DNA from: Simmondsia chinensis
Lineage: Eukaryota > Streptophyta > Magnoliopsida > Caryophyllales > Simmondsiaceae
Assembly: GCA_018398585.1 (NCBI GenBank)
Contig: JAGTTD010000011.1
Coordinates: 31,368,164-31,432,163, forward strand
Direction: 5' to 3'
DNA length: 64,000 nucleotides
Shown: positions 43,044 through 54,782 of the stretch, one piece after another
Numbering within the stretch: position 1 is the first letter of the stretch
How the letters are laid out: every line of letters starts with the position of its first letter
Translations under genes and position numbers: made by a program
Notes under the pieces: model-generated
Databases searched by the model: none
Seen by the model: the letters and a program-made list of their open reading frames with translations, nothing else
Told to the model about the DNA's origin: nothing

Positions 43044-46000
43044 GGTGGGGTGGAGCGGGAGTTGTTTTGGGTTTTGGAGGAGGGGAGGTCTGGATAGTTG
43101 TGCTTTATGGAGGTTTCGATCTTAGCATGCTTCCCCCATTCATCCGCTACTGTTGCTGGTTAACTGAAATAAGTTGTATTATGTCAAATTTTCATTCCTT
43201 GTTTTCTTTACATAATTCAGCACATGAGTTTGCCTTTGACTTTTTTGACTTGAACTAATATTTGTAATTTTAATCCATGTGTTGTAGTGATTGCTTTATG
43301 TCCAAATAGTGAAGAAGTTCACATTTACAGACACTCAGAAGGGAAGTGGGACAGGATACATGTTCTTCAGAAGGTGAAGTCCCATTTCTGAAATTTTTTG
43401 TGGTTAAAAAAAAAAAAAAAAAAAAGCCCTGTTCTAAAATTTCCAGGACACTTGGGTTCTTTCTTTAATATCTTCTCTTAAGTAACGAGAGAGTGTACCT
43501 AGTGCTATATTGTTTTCATGGTGGCTGCATTCATAAATGGAAGCATCCCTTATGCCCTTTAAATTTTGTATATATATACGCAGCTTTATCCATATACCCT
43601 GTCTCATACTCTATTATTTGATTTTCTGGCTATAATCCTAATCAGCATAGGCCTTCAACTTTGTTATAATTCTAATTTCTGCCCAAAGAGGTGAAATTCA
43701 TGCTAGTGCTGATACTAATGCCTCTTTCCCTGGTTTGATCTGACTTTAACTTCGTTTCTTGTTGTTCCTTCTGGCCACAGCATGACCAAGTTGTTTGTGG
43801 AATAGACTGGAGTCCAAAGACAAACAGAATCGTCACTGTATCTCATGATCGAAATTCGTGAGTGATTGCCTGGTCCAATATGTTCCTCAAATTTGATCTT
43901 ATGTGCAAATTCAAAATTCCCTTTTCTTGCTATATATACAGGAATTTGTTCATGATTAACCTGTGATATCTATTTACTTATAGGTATGTTTGGAGCCAAG
44001 AAGTAGAAGAATGGGTACCAACTCTTGTGATCCTGAGACTAAATCGTGCTGCTCTCTGTGTTCAATGGAGTCCACAAGGTATCTAGCTGCAGCTATGCGT
44101 CAGTTGGTTGATAGTGAAGTATGTATGTGATGCACATAAACAGAGCTGGTAGTTTGTCTCTTGGATTTGTGAACAGACCACAATCCCTTGCATTTCTTAC
44201 TCGAGATATGCTTTCTATTTGAAAATTTTTTTGAGTTTAGACGCTTGAAGTATCCTTAAAATATTTGGATCCTTCTCCCTTTCCGTGCAGGTGTAGATGT
44301 GGTTTCCAATATCATGTCATGTCTTTATCCAACTTTTGGTTGATACTTTGTTGAGGGCTCATTTGCAATAGTCATCATTTTTTAGTGGATCAAGTAATAT
44401 TTGAAGTAGTGCCTGATCTTTATAGCTAGATTTCAGGATGGGATATAGTAATTCCCTCTTCTACGGGTGACAATGACGTTCATAAATGCATGGAAAGATG
44501 AAATATTGCAATTTTTCATACTATTGTTGGCGTCTTACATTCCCTTCAAATAATCCTTCAACGCATCATGTCGATGAACATACATCTAGAAATGTTCTGC
44601 CTTTGAGACTAGTGCGCACTCTGCAGAATGCATTATTTGGTTGTCTAAGTTTCCATGTCATCGATCTTGTTAATTAATATACTCTTCTTTTTGCTTGCTT
44701 ATACTCAGAATGAAATTGACACATCATGTCTATATTTTGTTTGTTCATATTTTATTTCAGAAAACAAGTTTGCTGTCGGAAGTGGGGCTAAGACAGTATG
44801 TATATGCTACTATGAGCAAGAGAATAATTGGTAAGGAAACTGATCTAGTAGTAGTATCTTGTCTCTGTGGCCACTTTCATGTGGTTCTTTGAATATATTA
44901 TTTCATTACATGTTCTCATTCTAGGCTTTTCCTGTCAAGGCTTGTTATGATATCTTCTGGCGTCATGCCTGGTATTTCTGTTCTTGCATTAAGGAGATTC
45001 AGATCTAGAGATAGAGCTTGTCAAATGAAGTATGGACCCTAGTTCGAGTTACTGATATGCACTTATGCAGAGCTATGTCAGCGAGAACTATGGTGGTTAG
45101 AGATTAGTGGCTGCTAAATATTAGATTGATCAAGAGTTGTGAAGTACTTAAATCTTATGCTGGAAAAAGTGATTTATTGGCTCTCTCTGGGCACTAAGCT
45201 TTTGGAGGCTACACTGGTTCAACATTGCTAGATTTGCAAGGAGACCAGAAGGAGATCGGGAAAATTAAAGGTGTTGGTAATGTTAATTCAATCCATGCAA
45301 GATGCTTGAAAAGGTAGGTTTGTTACCTTTGGTCTCTGGCGCACCAAGGAGAAGACCATTGCAAGGCCAAGGGATTGGCGAAGGTGCCAAGCCTAACATA
45401 GTCCATGTCTAATGACATATAACCTTAGGTATCTTAGTTGAGCATCTTACTTGAACCATGGTTGATATCGTTGTTCAGTAGGCCCTATAGTACTGGGGTT
45501 GCATGAGTCATATGCTTGAGTTTGGAATTTCCCAACTTTAATGAGCCCTAGGCCTCAATTGTGCTTGGATTTAGTTGTTCTAGATTCTACCATATATCAT
45601 AGGCTATACTTTTGTTTGGGAGGCTCTAAAACCAATTAGGCGTTTTGGGCTATAGACTTTCCTAACTGACTTTTGCACCATTAACTAGGACCTTTGTCTA
45701 GAAGGTTTGAAGAACTTGTGGTGTACCATTGATTATAAATTTGGTTTATGCAATGCTCATTTCCTATGGCTGCGTAACATGAAGACCGTTCTGGAAGAGA
45801 GATTTCACGACTGGAACCCTTTGTGGTAGGCCCTAAGCTTCAATGTTGCATATTAGCCCTTTGGACCTAACATTTTATCTTGGAAGTCCCCTAGACTTGG
45901 AATAGGAGTGGCCCTGGCCATCCCCACCTATGCCTGTAACCTTTGCTGGAGGCCTTGGCAAGCGTCAGGACACCACTAGCTGCAGGCATGTATCCAGCAT

Positions 46001-49000
46001 CCCTAAAGAATTAATCTTGTTATGAATCATAATATTGATTATGCAACTAAGCATAATAAATGGATCTTCAGATATTCTTGGCCTGTATTTTGGTTTTAAT
46101 ATTGATTATGCAACTGAGCATAATAAATGGATCTTCAGATATTCTTGGCCTGTATTTTGTAGACTTTCTGAAATCCAACCAACACAGGGTATTCAAGTCA
46201 ATTAATTTGACCTTTCATTGATGATGAATGAATCAAAGAATCTTGAATGTCATCCAGCCCCTCCAAAAGGAAAAAACGAAAGGAAAAATAAAGAAAGAAG
46301 AGAACAACAAGAAAGAAAAGGAAAGGTCAAAACGGAGAAGGGAGCAATCATTATCAATGCTGTTATAGATTTTGTGCTAGGTATGTGCTGTTATTAATCG
46401 TAATTTCTTTAAAGTCTCAGACTCCAATTCATATAGAGATTATATCGGCATAAACTTTGATCAGTTTTTAAAATATGAGGCAATTTTATAATACGTAAGA
46501 TGATTTGCTTTGCTCAGGTGGGTCAGCAAACTTATCAGGAAAAGACATAACTCTTCAGTTACAGGTGTTGCTTGGCATCCCAACAATGTGAGACTTTTCT
46601 TGTTGTTTGCTTAATTTCATCTTCTAACATTTTTGTATAATCTCTATTAAAAAAATTTTGTAAAATCACTTGTTTGGGTAGATAAGTGAGTTGGAAAGAT
46701 TTGAACCTAGAACTTCTTGTCCTAGGGCCTCAACTTTGGTCTAGTGATACCACTAGACAAAAGCTTGCCTGGCCTTCTGTACAATCATAACTGCATTCCT
46801 TGCTGCATAGGGGATAGGTGGACTAGTGAAGCTTCACAAATGCTTTGGTTGAGTTTTTCCTGATTGACTTATGGGCTCACGTTTTCATTTTAGGCATAGG
46901 TTATTGGTTATCTGCTACGTGTTAAATTTAAAAACATGTACTTAGTAAAGGGGTCTTCTCCTTCCCTCCCACTCTCCTTTTCCTTGTCTGGAGTTGACAA
47001 GGTCAACCAAAATCTGCCCCCTTTCTATATCTTGTATGCATCATCCTTTTGATCTTGATCAAGAGCTGCACTGTGTAAGATTTGAAGCCTCTGTACTCAA
47101 ATTGCCTAGTCAAGTCATGCAAAATTTGCAACTATTACTCAAATTTTCCAGAATTTATTTCATTGCTTTGCAAATGAAGAAAATGTTATGCATATTGAAG
47201 GCATTGGCCTTCTCCTGATTCCCAGGAAATTGGTTGTAATTTTCTTTAGGTTTGATTTTTCTGGAGCTATTTATTTATGCATGCTTTTAATTCCAGAGGG
47301 ACATAGTGTTTCTTGAGATCACTGAACTCTTCTCCTAACTTGTTTTTTTGTCTGTTAAATTTTGATCAACAGATCCTTCTGGCAACAACATCAACTGATG
47401 GAAAATGCCGAGTATTTTCGACTTTTATTAAAGGAGTTGATACAAGGTATATTCTGAAGAATATCTAGTGAACTTTCATAGTTCAGTTCCGTGAAGCATG
47501 TACTGCTAACTCATACTATGTTGTTACTTGGCCATTTCAGAGACTCTGAAGCCAGCCCTTCTTCAGACATGAAATTTGGAGAGGTCTGTCCTTATGCATA
47601 TTACTTTGTGTTGCACCGTTTACATTTTCTTTTGTCCTTTGTCTTTCTCATTTTGTCGTTCTCATTGATCCAATGCTTTTTTTGATCTAACTCATTGATC
47701 CATGTTATGATACATTTATTTTCTTAGATGCAAAGGAGCTTAGGATATGGACCATTTACTCTTACTTTTCTATCTGAGAAACTGCTTACTAAAAAACCAA
47801 ACAAAACTGAACGAAGCTCTTGCCAAATATGTGGCAGAAATCGCTGTACTATGAAACTATCCGAAGTCTTTTATCATGTTTTTTCCCCATTTTATCATGC
47901 TAGGGGTTCACTATGTTAGTTTATTCCATGAGTTCTGTATGTTTATCGAATATATTGTGCTCACTGTTTCCTTCCTGCTGGAGCAGCAAGTTATTCAGCT
48001 TGATCTTTCGTACTCGTGGGCGTTCAGTGTAAAGTGGTCTCCTAGTGGCAACACATTAGCCTATGTAGGTCAGAGATTCTTTTTAATGGCACGACTTTTT
48101 CTAGTTTTATTAACCAAATATTTGTTGTTTTTTTTAGAAATGTAGCTTTATAATGATCCATGAGCTTTCAGCTGTTTAAACTTGCATTTTTCAATCATTT
48201 TTCAGGACACAACTCCATGATATATTTTGTTGATGATGTTGGTCCTTCTCCTTTGGCACAAAGCGTTGCATTCCGTGACTTGCCTCTCCGTGATGTGGGT
48301 CGGCATCCACTCTTGTTAACCTGTTGGACAATAATTGCTTCTCAAGTCCAACTATTACAGTTATATTTGATCATGAACGCTAAATGCATGGGACTTTCAG
48401 GTACTATTTGTGTCCGAGAAATTGGTCATAGGTGTGGGATATGATTGCAATCCGATGGTTTTTGCAGCAGATGAAAGTGGATTATGGTATGTCGTGGTTT
48501 TTCATACTCTTTTTGTTGCTAACTTGCTATGTAACAAAAACATCAGAGTTCTTATTTTTTTATCTTGCTAATTTGGATGCTGAATCCTGAAATAGCTTTA
48601 AGAATTCAACATTTTCAACTCTGTGATGGCATTTTCTCTCCCCTATAGGATCCTACTTGGAGGAGTCAGATACACTGTCTTAGCAATTTGATGAACTCAT
48701 TTTCTTTCCATACTTCTTTTTCTTTCCTTTTTTCATTTTTTGATTAATTGAAAATTATTGAATAAAATCTTGTCCTTTACTTGTTTCCCCGCCTATATTA
48801 GGAATTTCATTAGATTTCTCGGTGAAAGACAGGCGACTCGAAGTCCAATGTATACTTCAAGTCCAAGGCATGGTTCTCAGGTATGCTCTTGAACTGTCAG
48901 TTATGCCTGTTGAGAATGAATCTTTCATGGTGCTCCTTGGGAGACAGGGAACTCTTCATGAACTAAACTAGAGAACCTAACATTAACAAAGGTTGCAATT

Positions 49001-51062
49001 TGCTATTGATGGTCCCGCTGCTAGAACTTAGCCATGTACTAGCTGTTACGATACAAAACTAAGCAAAAAATTCGTTTGGGCCAAACTTAATGTTGGGGTT
49101 TTTAGGCTTCGTTTAGTTGGGAAGAACGCAAGTCCTCTTCCACTCCATTTTCATTGTTTGTTATGAAAATGAGTGATCAAAATTACCGGAAGACGAAACA
49201 TGTTCCTTCTCAAAGAGCTAGTCTTCCTCTCTCAATGAATTGGCCATTTTCTTTGTTGTATTCTTTTTTGTTTATCGGAAAAAGAAATAATACTAAGAGA
49301 GAGGAAAAAAAAGTTAAGGACAAGATATCCTTAAAATTACAATCATGTTAATGCCATTAAGCCCTCCAATCCCTCTAAAATCAAAACTATATCAATGAAG
49401 CCTCCAAAGCTCTTTGTCCAAAGAGCTTCTAAGAATACCACCTTTCTCATAGGAAATTAACTGGCATAGTCTTTGAAAATCCTAGCATTCCTTTCTAGCC
49501 AAATACACCAGAGAATTGCAATCTTAGCCATGAAGAATAATATTAGGACATTTTCCCTCCTTCCTAGCATTCCTTTGTTGTATTCTTCCCGACCCCTCCC
49601 TAGACACCGTTTCAACTTTATCCTAGATGGGCTAAATCCCAATCTCATACAAAGTTATGGAGTGAATTTAATTTCCTGAGCCAAACAAAAGAAATTATAA
49701 AGAACAAAGAAGTTTAAGTACATTGAGGAGCATTAATATGTGCGAAAATTGCTAACTTAAAATGTCCCCAACCCCCCTCCCCCCCCCCCCCCCCCCCCCC
49801 CCTCTCCCCCCAAAAAAAAAAAAGCAAATGGACTGCCAACCTTCCATTTTAACGCCCAAGATGAAATCAAGATCGATATCTAACCAAGATGAATTTAAAA
49901 ATTACCTCGTCACCTTATAGGGCAACTTGCAAAAAATGCTTTTCGACTTTGTTCGAGTTAATAAAGACCCAATAGTGATAAAAGGGGTTGATTGTACTCT
50001 TTTAATTAGGAAGTATCCTTGGAAAGGACCATACTTTAGTATTCATGCCCCTGCTATATGCCTAACTAACTGCTCGTTTGCATCTGTCCCAGCATTGCTT
50101 ATCTGTAGCATTTTTCGTCCTTTCCAGTTATCGGGAGCATTTGGGAAATTATACGGCCAACCGAAACACAGCTATGCCAATGATTTAACTGATCCTTCAA
50201 ATCTACGAGGAGTCATTCATGAAAACTGCATCAAGTATGACCGTAATCTATGATTTAACTTAGTGTTACGAGTTGCTGCTGTTGCGGTAGCATTCTTATA
50301 ATTTCTTCACAATGGATGTTCATGTGTTTATGTGCTGTTGTTTTGCTTGAATTTAGTTGCATTATGCCCCTTAAGAAGGCAGGTGACTCGAAAGTGATGC
50401 GTTTCAGTACTTCAGGTCAGCTTAATACTATCTTGTTTACTCCAGAAACTGAGGCTTGTTTCATGCTCGATTAGGGTCAGTCTGGCTTGTTTAGCTGAGT
50501 GGGTCGAGTCTGAGCTTGGTAAAGCTCAAGCTCGATGACTCACAAGCGTAAATGAGCTTATAGCTTGATTTGAGTTATCAGTCTAATGTGCCAAAATGAG
50601 CTTGAACAAGCTATAAGCTTGAGCTCACTCTAGCTAGGCTTGAGCTGAACTCAAAGCCTAATTGAGCTCATTTAGATCGGACTTGTGAGCCCAATGTGCC
50701 TAAATGAGGCAAAATTGCTCTAAACGAGTTGTGTTCGGCTGGAAACTCACTGAGTAGGCTTTGAGCTCAAATCTAGCTGAACTTGAGCTCATGGTGAGCC
50801 TAACTCAACCTCAAAATCTCCAGGCTTAGCAAGCTTCGAGCTGAGCAAAATATTGGTGTACCGAGCATCAATCCTAATAAGCTTGGGCTGGGCTTAGCTC
50901 ATTTGCGCCTCTTCTTGTGGTTGCCTGTCTATATGCACAAACATTGATCTGACCACTTACTATGAGTTTCTCATCTTTTTTGGTCTCTTATTTATAGGAC
51001 TCGACGGTAAGGTGGTTGTTTGGGATCTGAGTAACCAAGAAGATCTGGCAGATCACTTATGA
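40261..51062 (+). CDS. ARPC1: ARPC1, WD40 subunit of the Arp2/3 complex, 15 exons
   Basis: The spliced frame is 383 residues, close to the Arabidopsis protein. Exons: 40261-40330, 43288-43373, 43781-43857, 43984-44078, 44761-44830, 46518-46587, 47373-47446, 47541-47583, 47987-48068, 48206-48294, 48401-48486, 48802-48880, 50128-50234, 50357-50415, 50998-51062. All introns are GT-AG and phases agree. ARPC1 is the beta-propeller that holds the Arp2/Arp3 complex together and contacts its activators, nucleating branched actin in the cytoplasm. Visible family marks include [109 protein letters not shown] and [20 protein letters not shown]. The last exon encodes [16 protein letters not shown] and the stop. 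Intron 1 is about 3 kb and full of repeats; intron 12 has a LINE remnant. The loop encoded by exons 12-13 is the most variable part of the family. Confidence 0.95.
40605..40653 (-). mobile_element. Tail-only retroposon insertion with 16-bp target duplication
   Basis: AAACCTAAAGATTGTA occurs at 40605-40620 and 40638-40653. Between them is only a T run plus TAACAC, that is, a poly(A) tail on the minus strand with almost no body. It lies in ARPC1 intron 1. Confidence 0.6.
40896..41011 (+). repeat. 29-bp minisatellite, four units
   Basis: Units begin TACTTGGCGGCGTGACTCGA or close variants and repeat every 29 bp or so (about 40896, 40925, 40954, 40983). Confidence 0.7.
41400..41580 (+). repeat. 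About 38-bp minisatellite, five units
   Basis: Units begin AGGGTTGGTGACTTGT(C/T) and continue with ATG(C/T)AGTAGTTACATTGTG variants. Unit length varies from 34 to 38 bp. In ARPC1 intron 1. Confidence 0.75.
42413..42868. other. Unassigned 151-codon open frame in ARPC1 intron 1
   Basis: Open on the plus strand (begins [20 protein letters not shown]). The minus strand over the same bases also has open stretches with text such as [20 protein letters not shown]. Neither matches a family I know. Since it lies inside an intron next to retroelement remains, a decayed transposable element is the likeliest origin. Confidence 0.25.
46031..46159 (+). repeat. 67-bp tandem duplication in ARPC1 intron 5
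   Basis: AATATTGATTATGCAACT(A/G)A starts at 46031 and 46098. The two copies are nearly identical through GATATTCTTGGCCTGTATTT. Confidence 0.85.
46670..46765 (-). mobile_element. tRNA-derived SINE head in ARPC1 intron 6
   Basis: On the minus strand TAGTGGTATCACTAGACC (A-box region) is followed about 35 bp later by AGGTTCAAATCTTTCC (B box). Spacing fits a Pol III promoter, but the sequence does not fold as a standard tRNA. Confidence 0.45.
49385..49680 (-). pseudogene. LINE remnant: zinc-binding end of a non-LTR reverse transcriptase
   Basis: A minus-strand frame at 49457-49648 contains [21 protein letters not shown], the hallmark of the C-terminal zf-RVT region of plant LINE polymerases and their host-dispersed copies. 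Nothing else of the polymerase is visible. In ARPC1 intron 12, antisense to the gene. Confidence 0.6.
50450..50930. repeat. Degenerate GAGCTTGAGC-type repeat in ARPC1 intron 14
   Basis: Dense in AAGCTCAAGCTCGATG, TTGAGCTCA and GAGCTTGAACAAGCT in both orientations. Third copy of this repeat class in the window. Confidence 0.6.
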
Positions 51063-51349
51063 AACAGTGGCCAATGAAACGGCCATGTCGCTGCTCAGTA
51101 GAGCACTACATGAACCCAGGAAACTACTCGAGGGCTCAAACGCGCCTATCGGTTTATGCCTTTATGCCCAACATACATGACCAGCTGCATGCTTGTTTAT
51201 ACACAGATGGATAATTGAGGATTGTTGCTTGTCGAGGAACTATTGTTTGTCAATACGATATTTGTATAATTAGGAACAGTTAATTGTTTGTTATGATAGT
51301 GTCACTACACTAAACATGGAACATGGACCAATTATATATTTTTAAAGAT

Positions 51350-51698
51350 TTCACGCTTTTGCTGGTGTGATGGCATCTATGAGGCCATATCCCTTGGAGC
51401 CGATCGTGTAATAGTTGAAGGAGACAATGAGGTCGTCATTAAAACTTTCAAGGAAGAGTATTCAACCCCAAATGATATCAGAACCATCAGAGATGAAATC
51501 AGAGCCCTCGTGGGAAAGTTTAGAAATCTTAAGTTCTCTCATGTATTCCGTGAGGCGAATAGATTTGCAGACTTCATGGCTAGGGAGGGTTTGGGGAGTA
51601 CAGGGTTCCAGCTGTATTTCGTAGAGCCATCCGCTTCCCTCCTTCTCATCTCTAGTGCTGAGGCTTCAGGATGTCCGGCGTTGAGGTGCGGACGTTAA
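51350..51698 (+). pseudogene. LINE-type RNase H (RVT_3) fragment
   Basis: One frame runs from about 51350 to the TAA at 51696-51698. It contains YEAISLGADRVIVEGDNEVV, then RNLKFSHVFREANRFADFMA. The Glu after IY, the Asp in EGDN and the Asp in RFADFMA correspond to acidic residues of the RNase H fold. The first catalytic Asp and strand one are missing because the copy is 5'-truncated. Such domains cleave RNA in RNA-DNA hybrids at the end of plant LINE polyproteins, but also occur as stand-alone RNase H-like relics. It starts about 290 bp after the ARPC1 stop on the same strand, so it could be part of that gene's 3' transcribed flank. No start codon is evident. Confidence 0.65.
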
Positions 51699-51719
51699 AG
51701 TCTCTTTCTTGTCTTTACC

Positions 51720-52340
51720 GTTATAAAAAAGAAAAAAAATACTATTTTTTTTCTTTTTTCATGTCTTTTTCTAGATTGAATTGCACTTCCCTAGGTAGTC
51801 AGCTGTTGGATGAATTTATCCTGTAATCGATCTATTGCCATCTCTACATGTGGGTAGTCAAAACGGTTATTCATATGCATTTATGTGATTATTAATATTT
51901 GCTTACAACAATTGATACACTAATTGAATAATTAAATTAGATGCATGTTTTTTTTAAAAAAAATTAATTAAATATAAATTGAGGGATGGATATGGTATGT
52001 ACGAAACAAGATAGGAATAACATTATACTCAGCATCTTCTATTCATGATCAATGTTACTGCATGTGCCCAACTCAGTATACGTCTCGTTTGCTCTACCTA
52101 ACCTTATTGCCGATTTTATCAGTTATATTGTCATCCCTAATCTTATTATCATTATCTGTTTCCGTATTATCTTCCCTTTTTTTTTTAAAAAAAAAAGAGA
52201 AGGCGTGGGTTCTAAGAAAGTAAATAAGGAACGCACGCCAATGCGGTTGGTTGCTGGCACTGCTTTCTTTTTTCCTTTTCGTTATCCATTTTTTTTATTT
52301 TTTTACAATAGAAAATATATTACATATTTTATTGTTAATT
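51720..52340. other. Intergenic stretch, no feature recognised
   Basis: AT-rich with T runs. A 122-codon plus frame at 52052-52420 is mostly hydrophobic low-complexity sequence and is not convincing. Confidence 0.4.
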
Positions 52341-52495
52341 TATTGTTTTATTCTGGCTTTTTAAGGTTGAATGCTGTTAGACACAACCTCTTTTTAGAGT
52401 GGCATTTTGAAAGGGTATGACTATGTATATCTCATCTCGAAACCTTGTTTTAGTAGGAGCACTTGTGACACTGAATTTGTTGTTACTGTTGCATA
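52340..52495 (+). mobile_element. Au-like SINE body, diverged copy
   Basis: GACTATGTATATCTCATCTCG, CTTGTTTTAGTAGGAGCAC and a TTTGTTGTTACTGTTG tail align with the family's terminal block. Confidence 0.45.
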
Positions 52496-52974
52496 AACAT
52501 CGAAATATTTTCTATTATATTATCAAATCTATAAGTTAAATATATTTTTGGATAAATTTATGAATTTGCTCTTAAATAATCTTTTCTAATGATACGTAGG
52601 GGTTAATTACATGGCATTTTCTTTAAAACGGAAGTCTTATTTTGATATTTTAAAAAAAATAGACCCATTAATATTTTTGTTACCTTTCTATCTCACTTTA
52701 AACAATATATAAATTGATGTCTAAAAATAGCATATAAATTTTGAACAATTAAAGTGTAATATTACCATCTGGGCAATTTCGTTAGAAAGTAAAAGCATTC
52801 ATATATTTTTTTATCTAATTTGGCTTTCTCATTCTATTTCTTTATCTCATCTACCTCTATTTCTGGCCTCTATTTTTATTCTTTTCCTTATATCCCTTTC
52901 TTTATCTCACCTTACCTGTATTCGGTGCCTGTGAATCCCCCCCCCCCCCTTTTTTTTGGGCCATACTCATGCAT

Positions 52975-53163
52975 TTGATGCTTTTCCTGTTGCCAGGTCT
53001 TTGGCTGATTGGTGCAAATTAACTTTTTAGGCTGGGGGTCTTCGGAAACAACCTCTCTTCAGGGTAGCCCCCTGAAAGGAGAAGGCTGCGTACACCTGCC
53101 CTCCCCAGACCCTGCTTTTGCAGGAGCTCTTGGAGGCACTGGGTTTGTTGTTGTTGTTGTTGT
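52975..53163 (+). mobile_element. Au-like SINE with non-5S head
   Basis: The head shares TTTGATGCTTTTCCTGTTGCC with the copy at 15935. The body is well preserved (CTGGGGGTCTTCGGAAACAA, AAGGCTGCGTACACCTGCCC, CCAGACCCTGCTTTTGCAGG) and ends in a TTG repeat. Confidence 0.75.
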
Positions 53164-53261
53164 TTACATATTATCTACTCTTAATATCATCTCTATATAA
53201 TTAAAAATAAAATATAAGATAGATTTATCCTTTAATCCAAAATAATAAACAATATATTTAT

Positions 53262-53450
53262 TGTCCCAAAGACTTCTGCCTAAGTAGGGTCTGAGGAAGG
53301 GTGGATGTACGTAGCATTTTTCTTTCAGGGTACTACCTTGAAGAGAGGTTGTTTCTGATAACCCCCGATATGAGGGATGCAACACGAGGACTTCCCAGAA
53401 AGTCACATATTTTGATACTACTCTCGCCCAAGCACGCTTAGCTTGAGAGA
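53262..53450 (-). mobile_element. 5S rRNA-headed SINE, diverged
   Basis: On the minus strand CTAAGCGTGCTTGGGCGAGA, GTAGTATCAAAATATGTGAC and GAAGTCCTCGTGTTGCATCC are 5S-derived. The body follows with AAACAACCTCTCTTCAAGG. It faces the SINE at 52975-53163 tail to tail with about 100 bp between. Confidence 0.75.
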
Positions 53451-53519
53451 ATAGAATAAAAAAAATATAGACATTTATATAAAACAAAATATTAGAGGAT
53501 AGAATTATTTTTACACAAA

Positions 53520-54463
53520 GGGCATGTTTGGTATAGGGTTAACAGGGATTAATGGTTATAGAAGTAACCATTGCACCCCTTTTAACTGTTTAGTTTACTA
53601 TTAATATTTATCTCATTAGAAAGTTTACCCTCCAAATGAAGTTAAAACCCTTGCACTACTCCCCCTAGTGCAACATTTATAACGAGAGAAGGGGTAAAAA
53701 AATTTTCAACTTGTTAGTTGACTTGGAGAGTTTGAATATTATATAAATATTTAATATTAAAAAATAGTTTAAAAATTCAAAAAATATTTGAAATATATAC
53801 AAAATATTTTAAATATTATTATAATATTTATAAATTTAAAAAATATTTTAATTATAAAATATAAAAATTATGTATAAAAATTCAACAGATAAAAATATTA
53901 AATAATATTTAAATATTAAAAATTTTAAAAATATTTAATATATTTATATAATATTTTAAATACTTAAAAAATATTTCATAGATGTAAAAAATATATTAAA
54001 TATTCAAAAATGTGAATAGAAAGTAGGAATGATCTACTGCGGCGATATTGGTGGTGAACGGAGGTCGGAAACAATAGCGATGTCCGCGGCCAGAGGTCGT
54101 CGGCGTTATAATAGGGATTATCTTTTTTTTTTTAATTTTGAAAATAATTTTTTTAAATATTTAAAGAAACATTAATTATATAAGGGTAATTTTGTCTGAT
54201 ATTTTAATAAATAGTTATATTTTATTATAATTAAAATAAAAAATTTTAAAATAATATAAAAAATAAATTAGCACATAAAAAATAAAAAAAGTATGTTACA
54301 CTTAAATCATATATATTGAAAGATTTATGGGTTAATATTTACTCCTTTAAAAATATACAACCAAATAAAGTGAAAGAAAAATTTTTCATGAAATAATAAT
54401 TGTCTCATTAATAATTACTCCATTAACAATTACCCTTTTTTTAAGCACAAATCAAATATGTCC
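53520..54463. mobile_element. 944-bp AT-rich inverted-repeat element
   Basis: Left end GGGCATGTTTGGTAT. The right end, read inward, is GGACATATTTGATTT. Subterminal blocks with GGGATTAATGG and CCATTAACAATTACCC also pair. The interior is very AT-rich with many AAATATT units and no coding capacity except short accidental frames. Confidence 0.55.
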
Positions 54464-54782
54464 AAAGTATAAAATTTTGGATAAGATTAGGCATATGATT
54501 AACATGTGAAAAAAACAAAAAAAGGAAAATGCACCCACAAGAAAAAACCAAAAAAAAAAAAAAAGGCACACACGCAACTTTGTCAGTTGGACCTTAGCTT
54601 CCATCATTTCATTGACCCCAAAACCACATCAGATAGCGAAAACAACGCAAACCCACTATAAATTTGCATAACCACAAGAAACCCATCATTTGGATCGTGA
54701 AATTCAGGAACGAGATCAGACCCTAGCTGTCCAATTCTTACCAAAAACAACCAAATTCTGTGCAAAATTCAACATTTTAGCA
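54464..54782 (+). promoter_or_regulatory. Promoter and leader of citrate synthase, with TATA box
   Basis: TATAAA at 54657-54662 lies about 120 bp before the chosen ATG, a suitable distance for a plant core promoter plus short leader. Upstream is A-rich. An in-frame upstream Met at 54690 would lie inside the leader. Confidence 0.5.

Noticed and set aside
43001..43258. Glycine-rich 85-codon frame
   Set aside because: Produced by the poly-G run inside ARPC1 intron 1.
47876..48145. 89-codon frame near ARPC1 exon 9
   Set aside because: Wrong frame for the exon and reads across its splice sites.
54690..54782. Upstream Met of citrate synthase
   Set aside because: It would place 31 extra residues before the PTS2 signal, which works near the N-terminus, and it lies within 35 bp of the TATA box.
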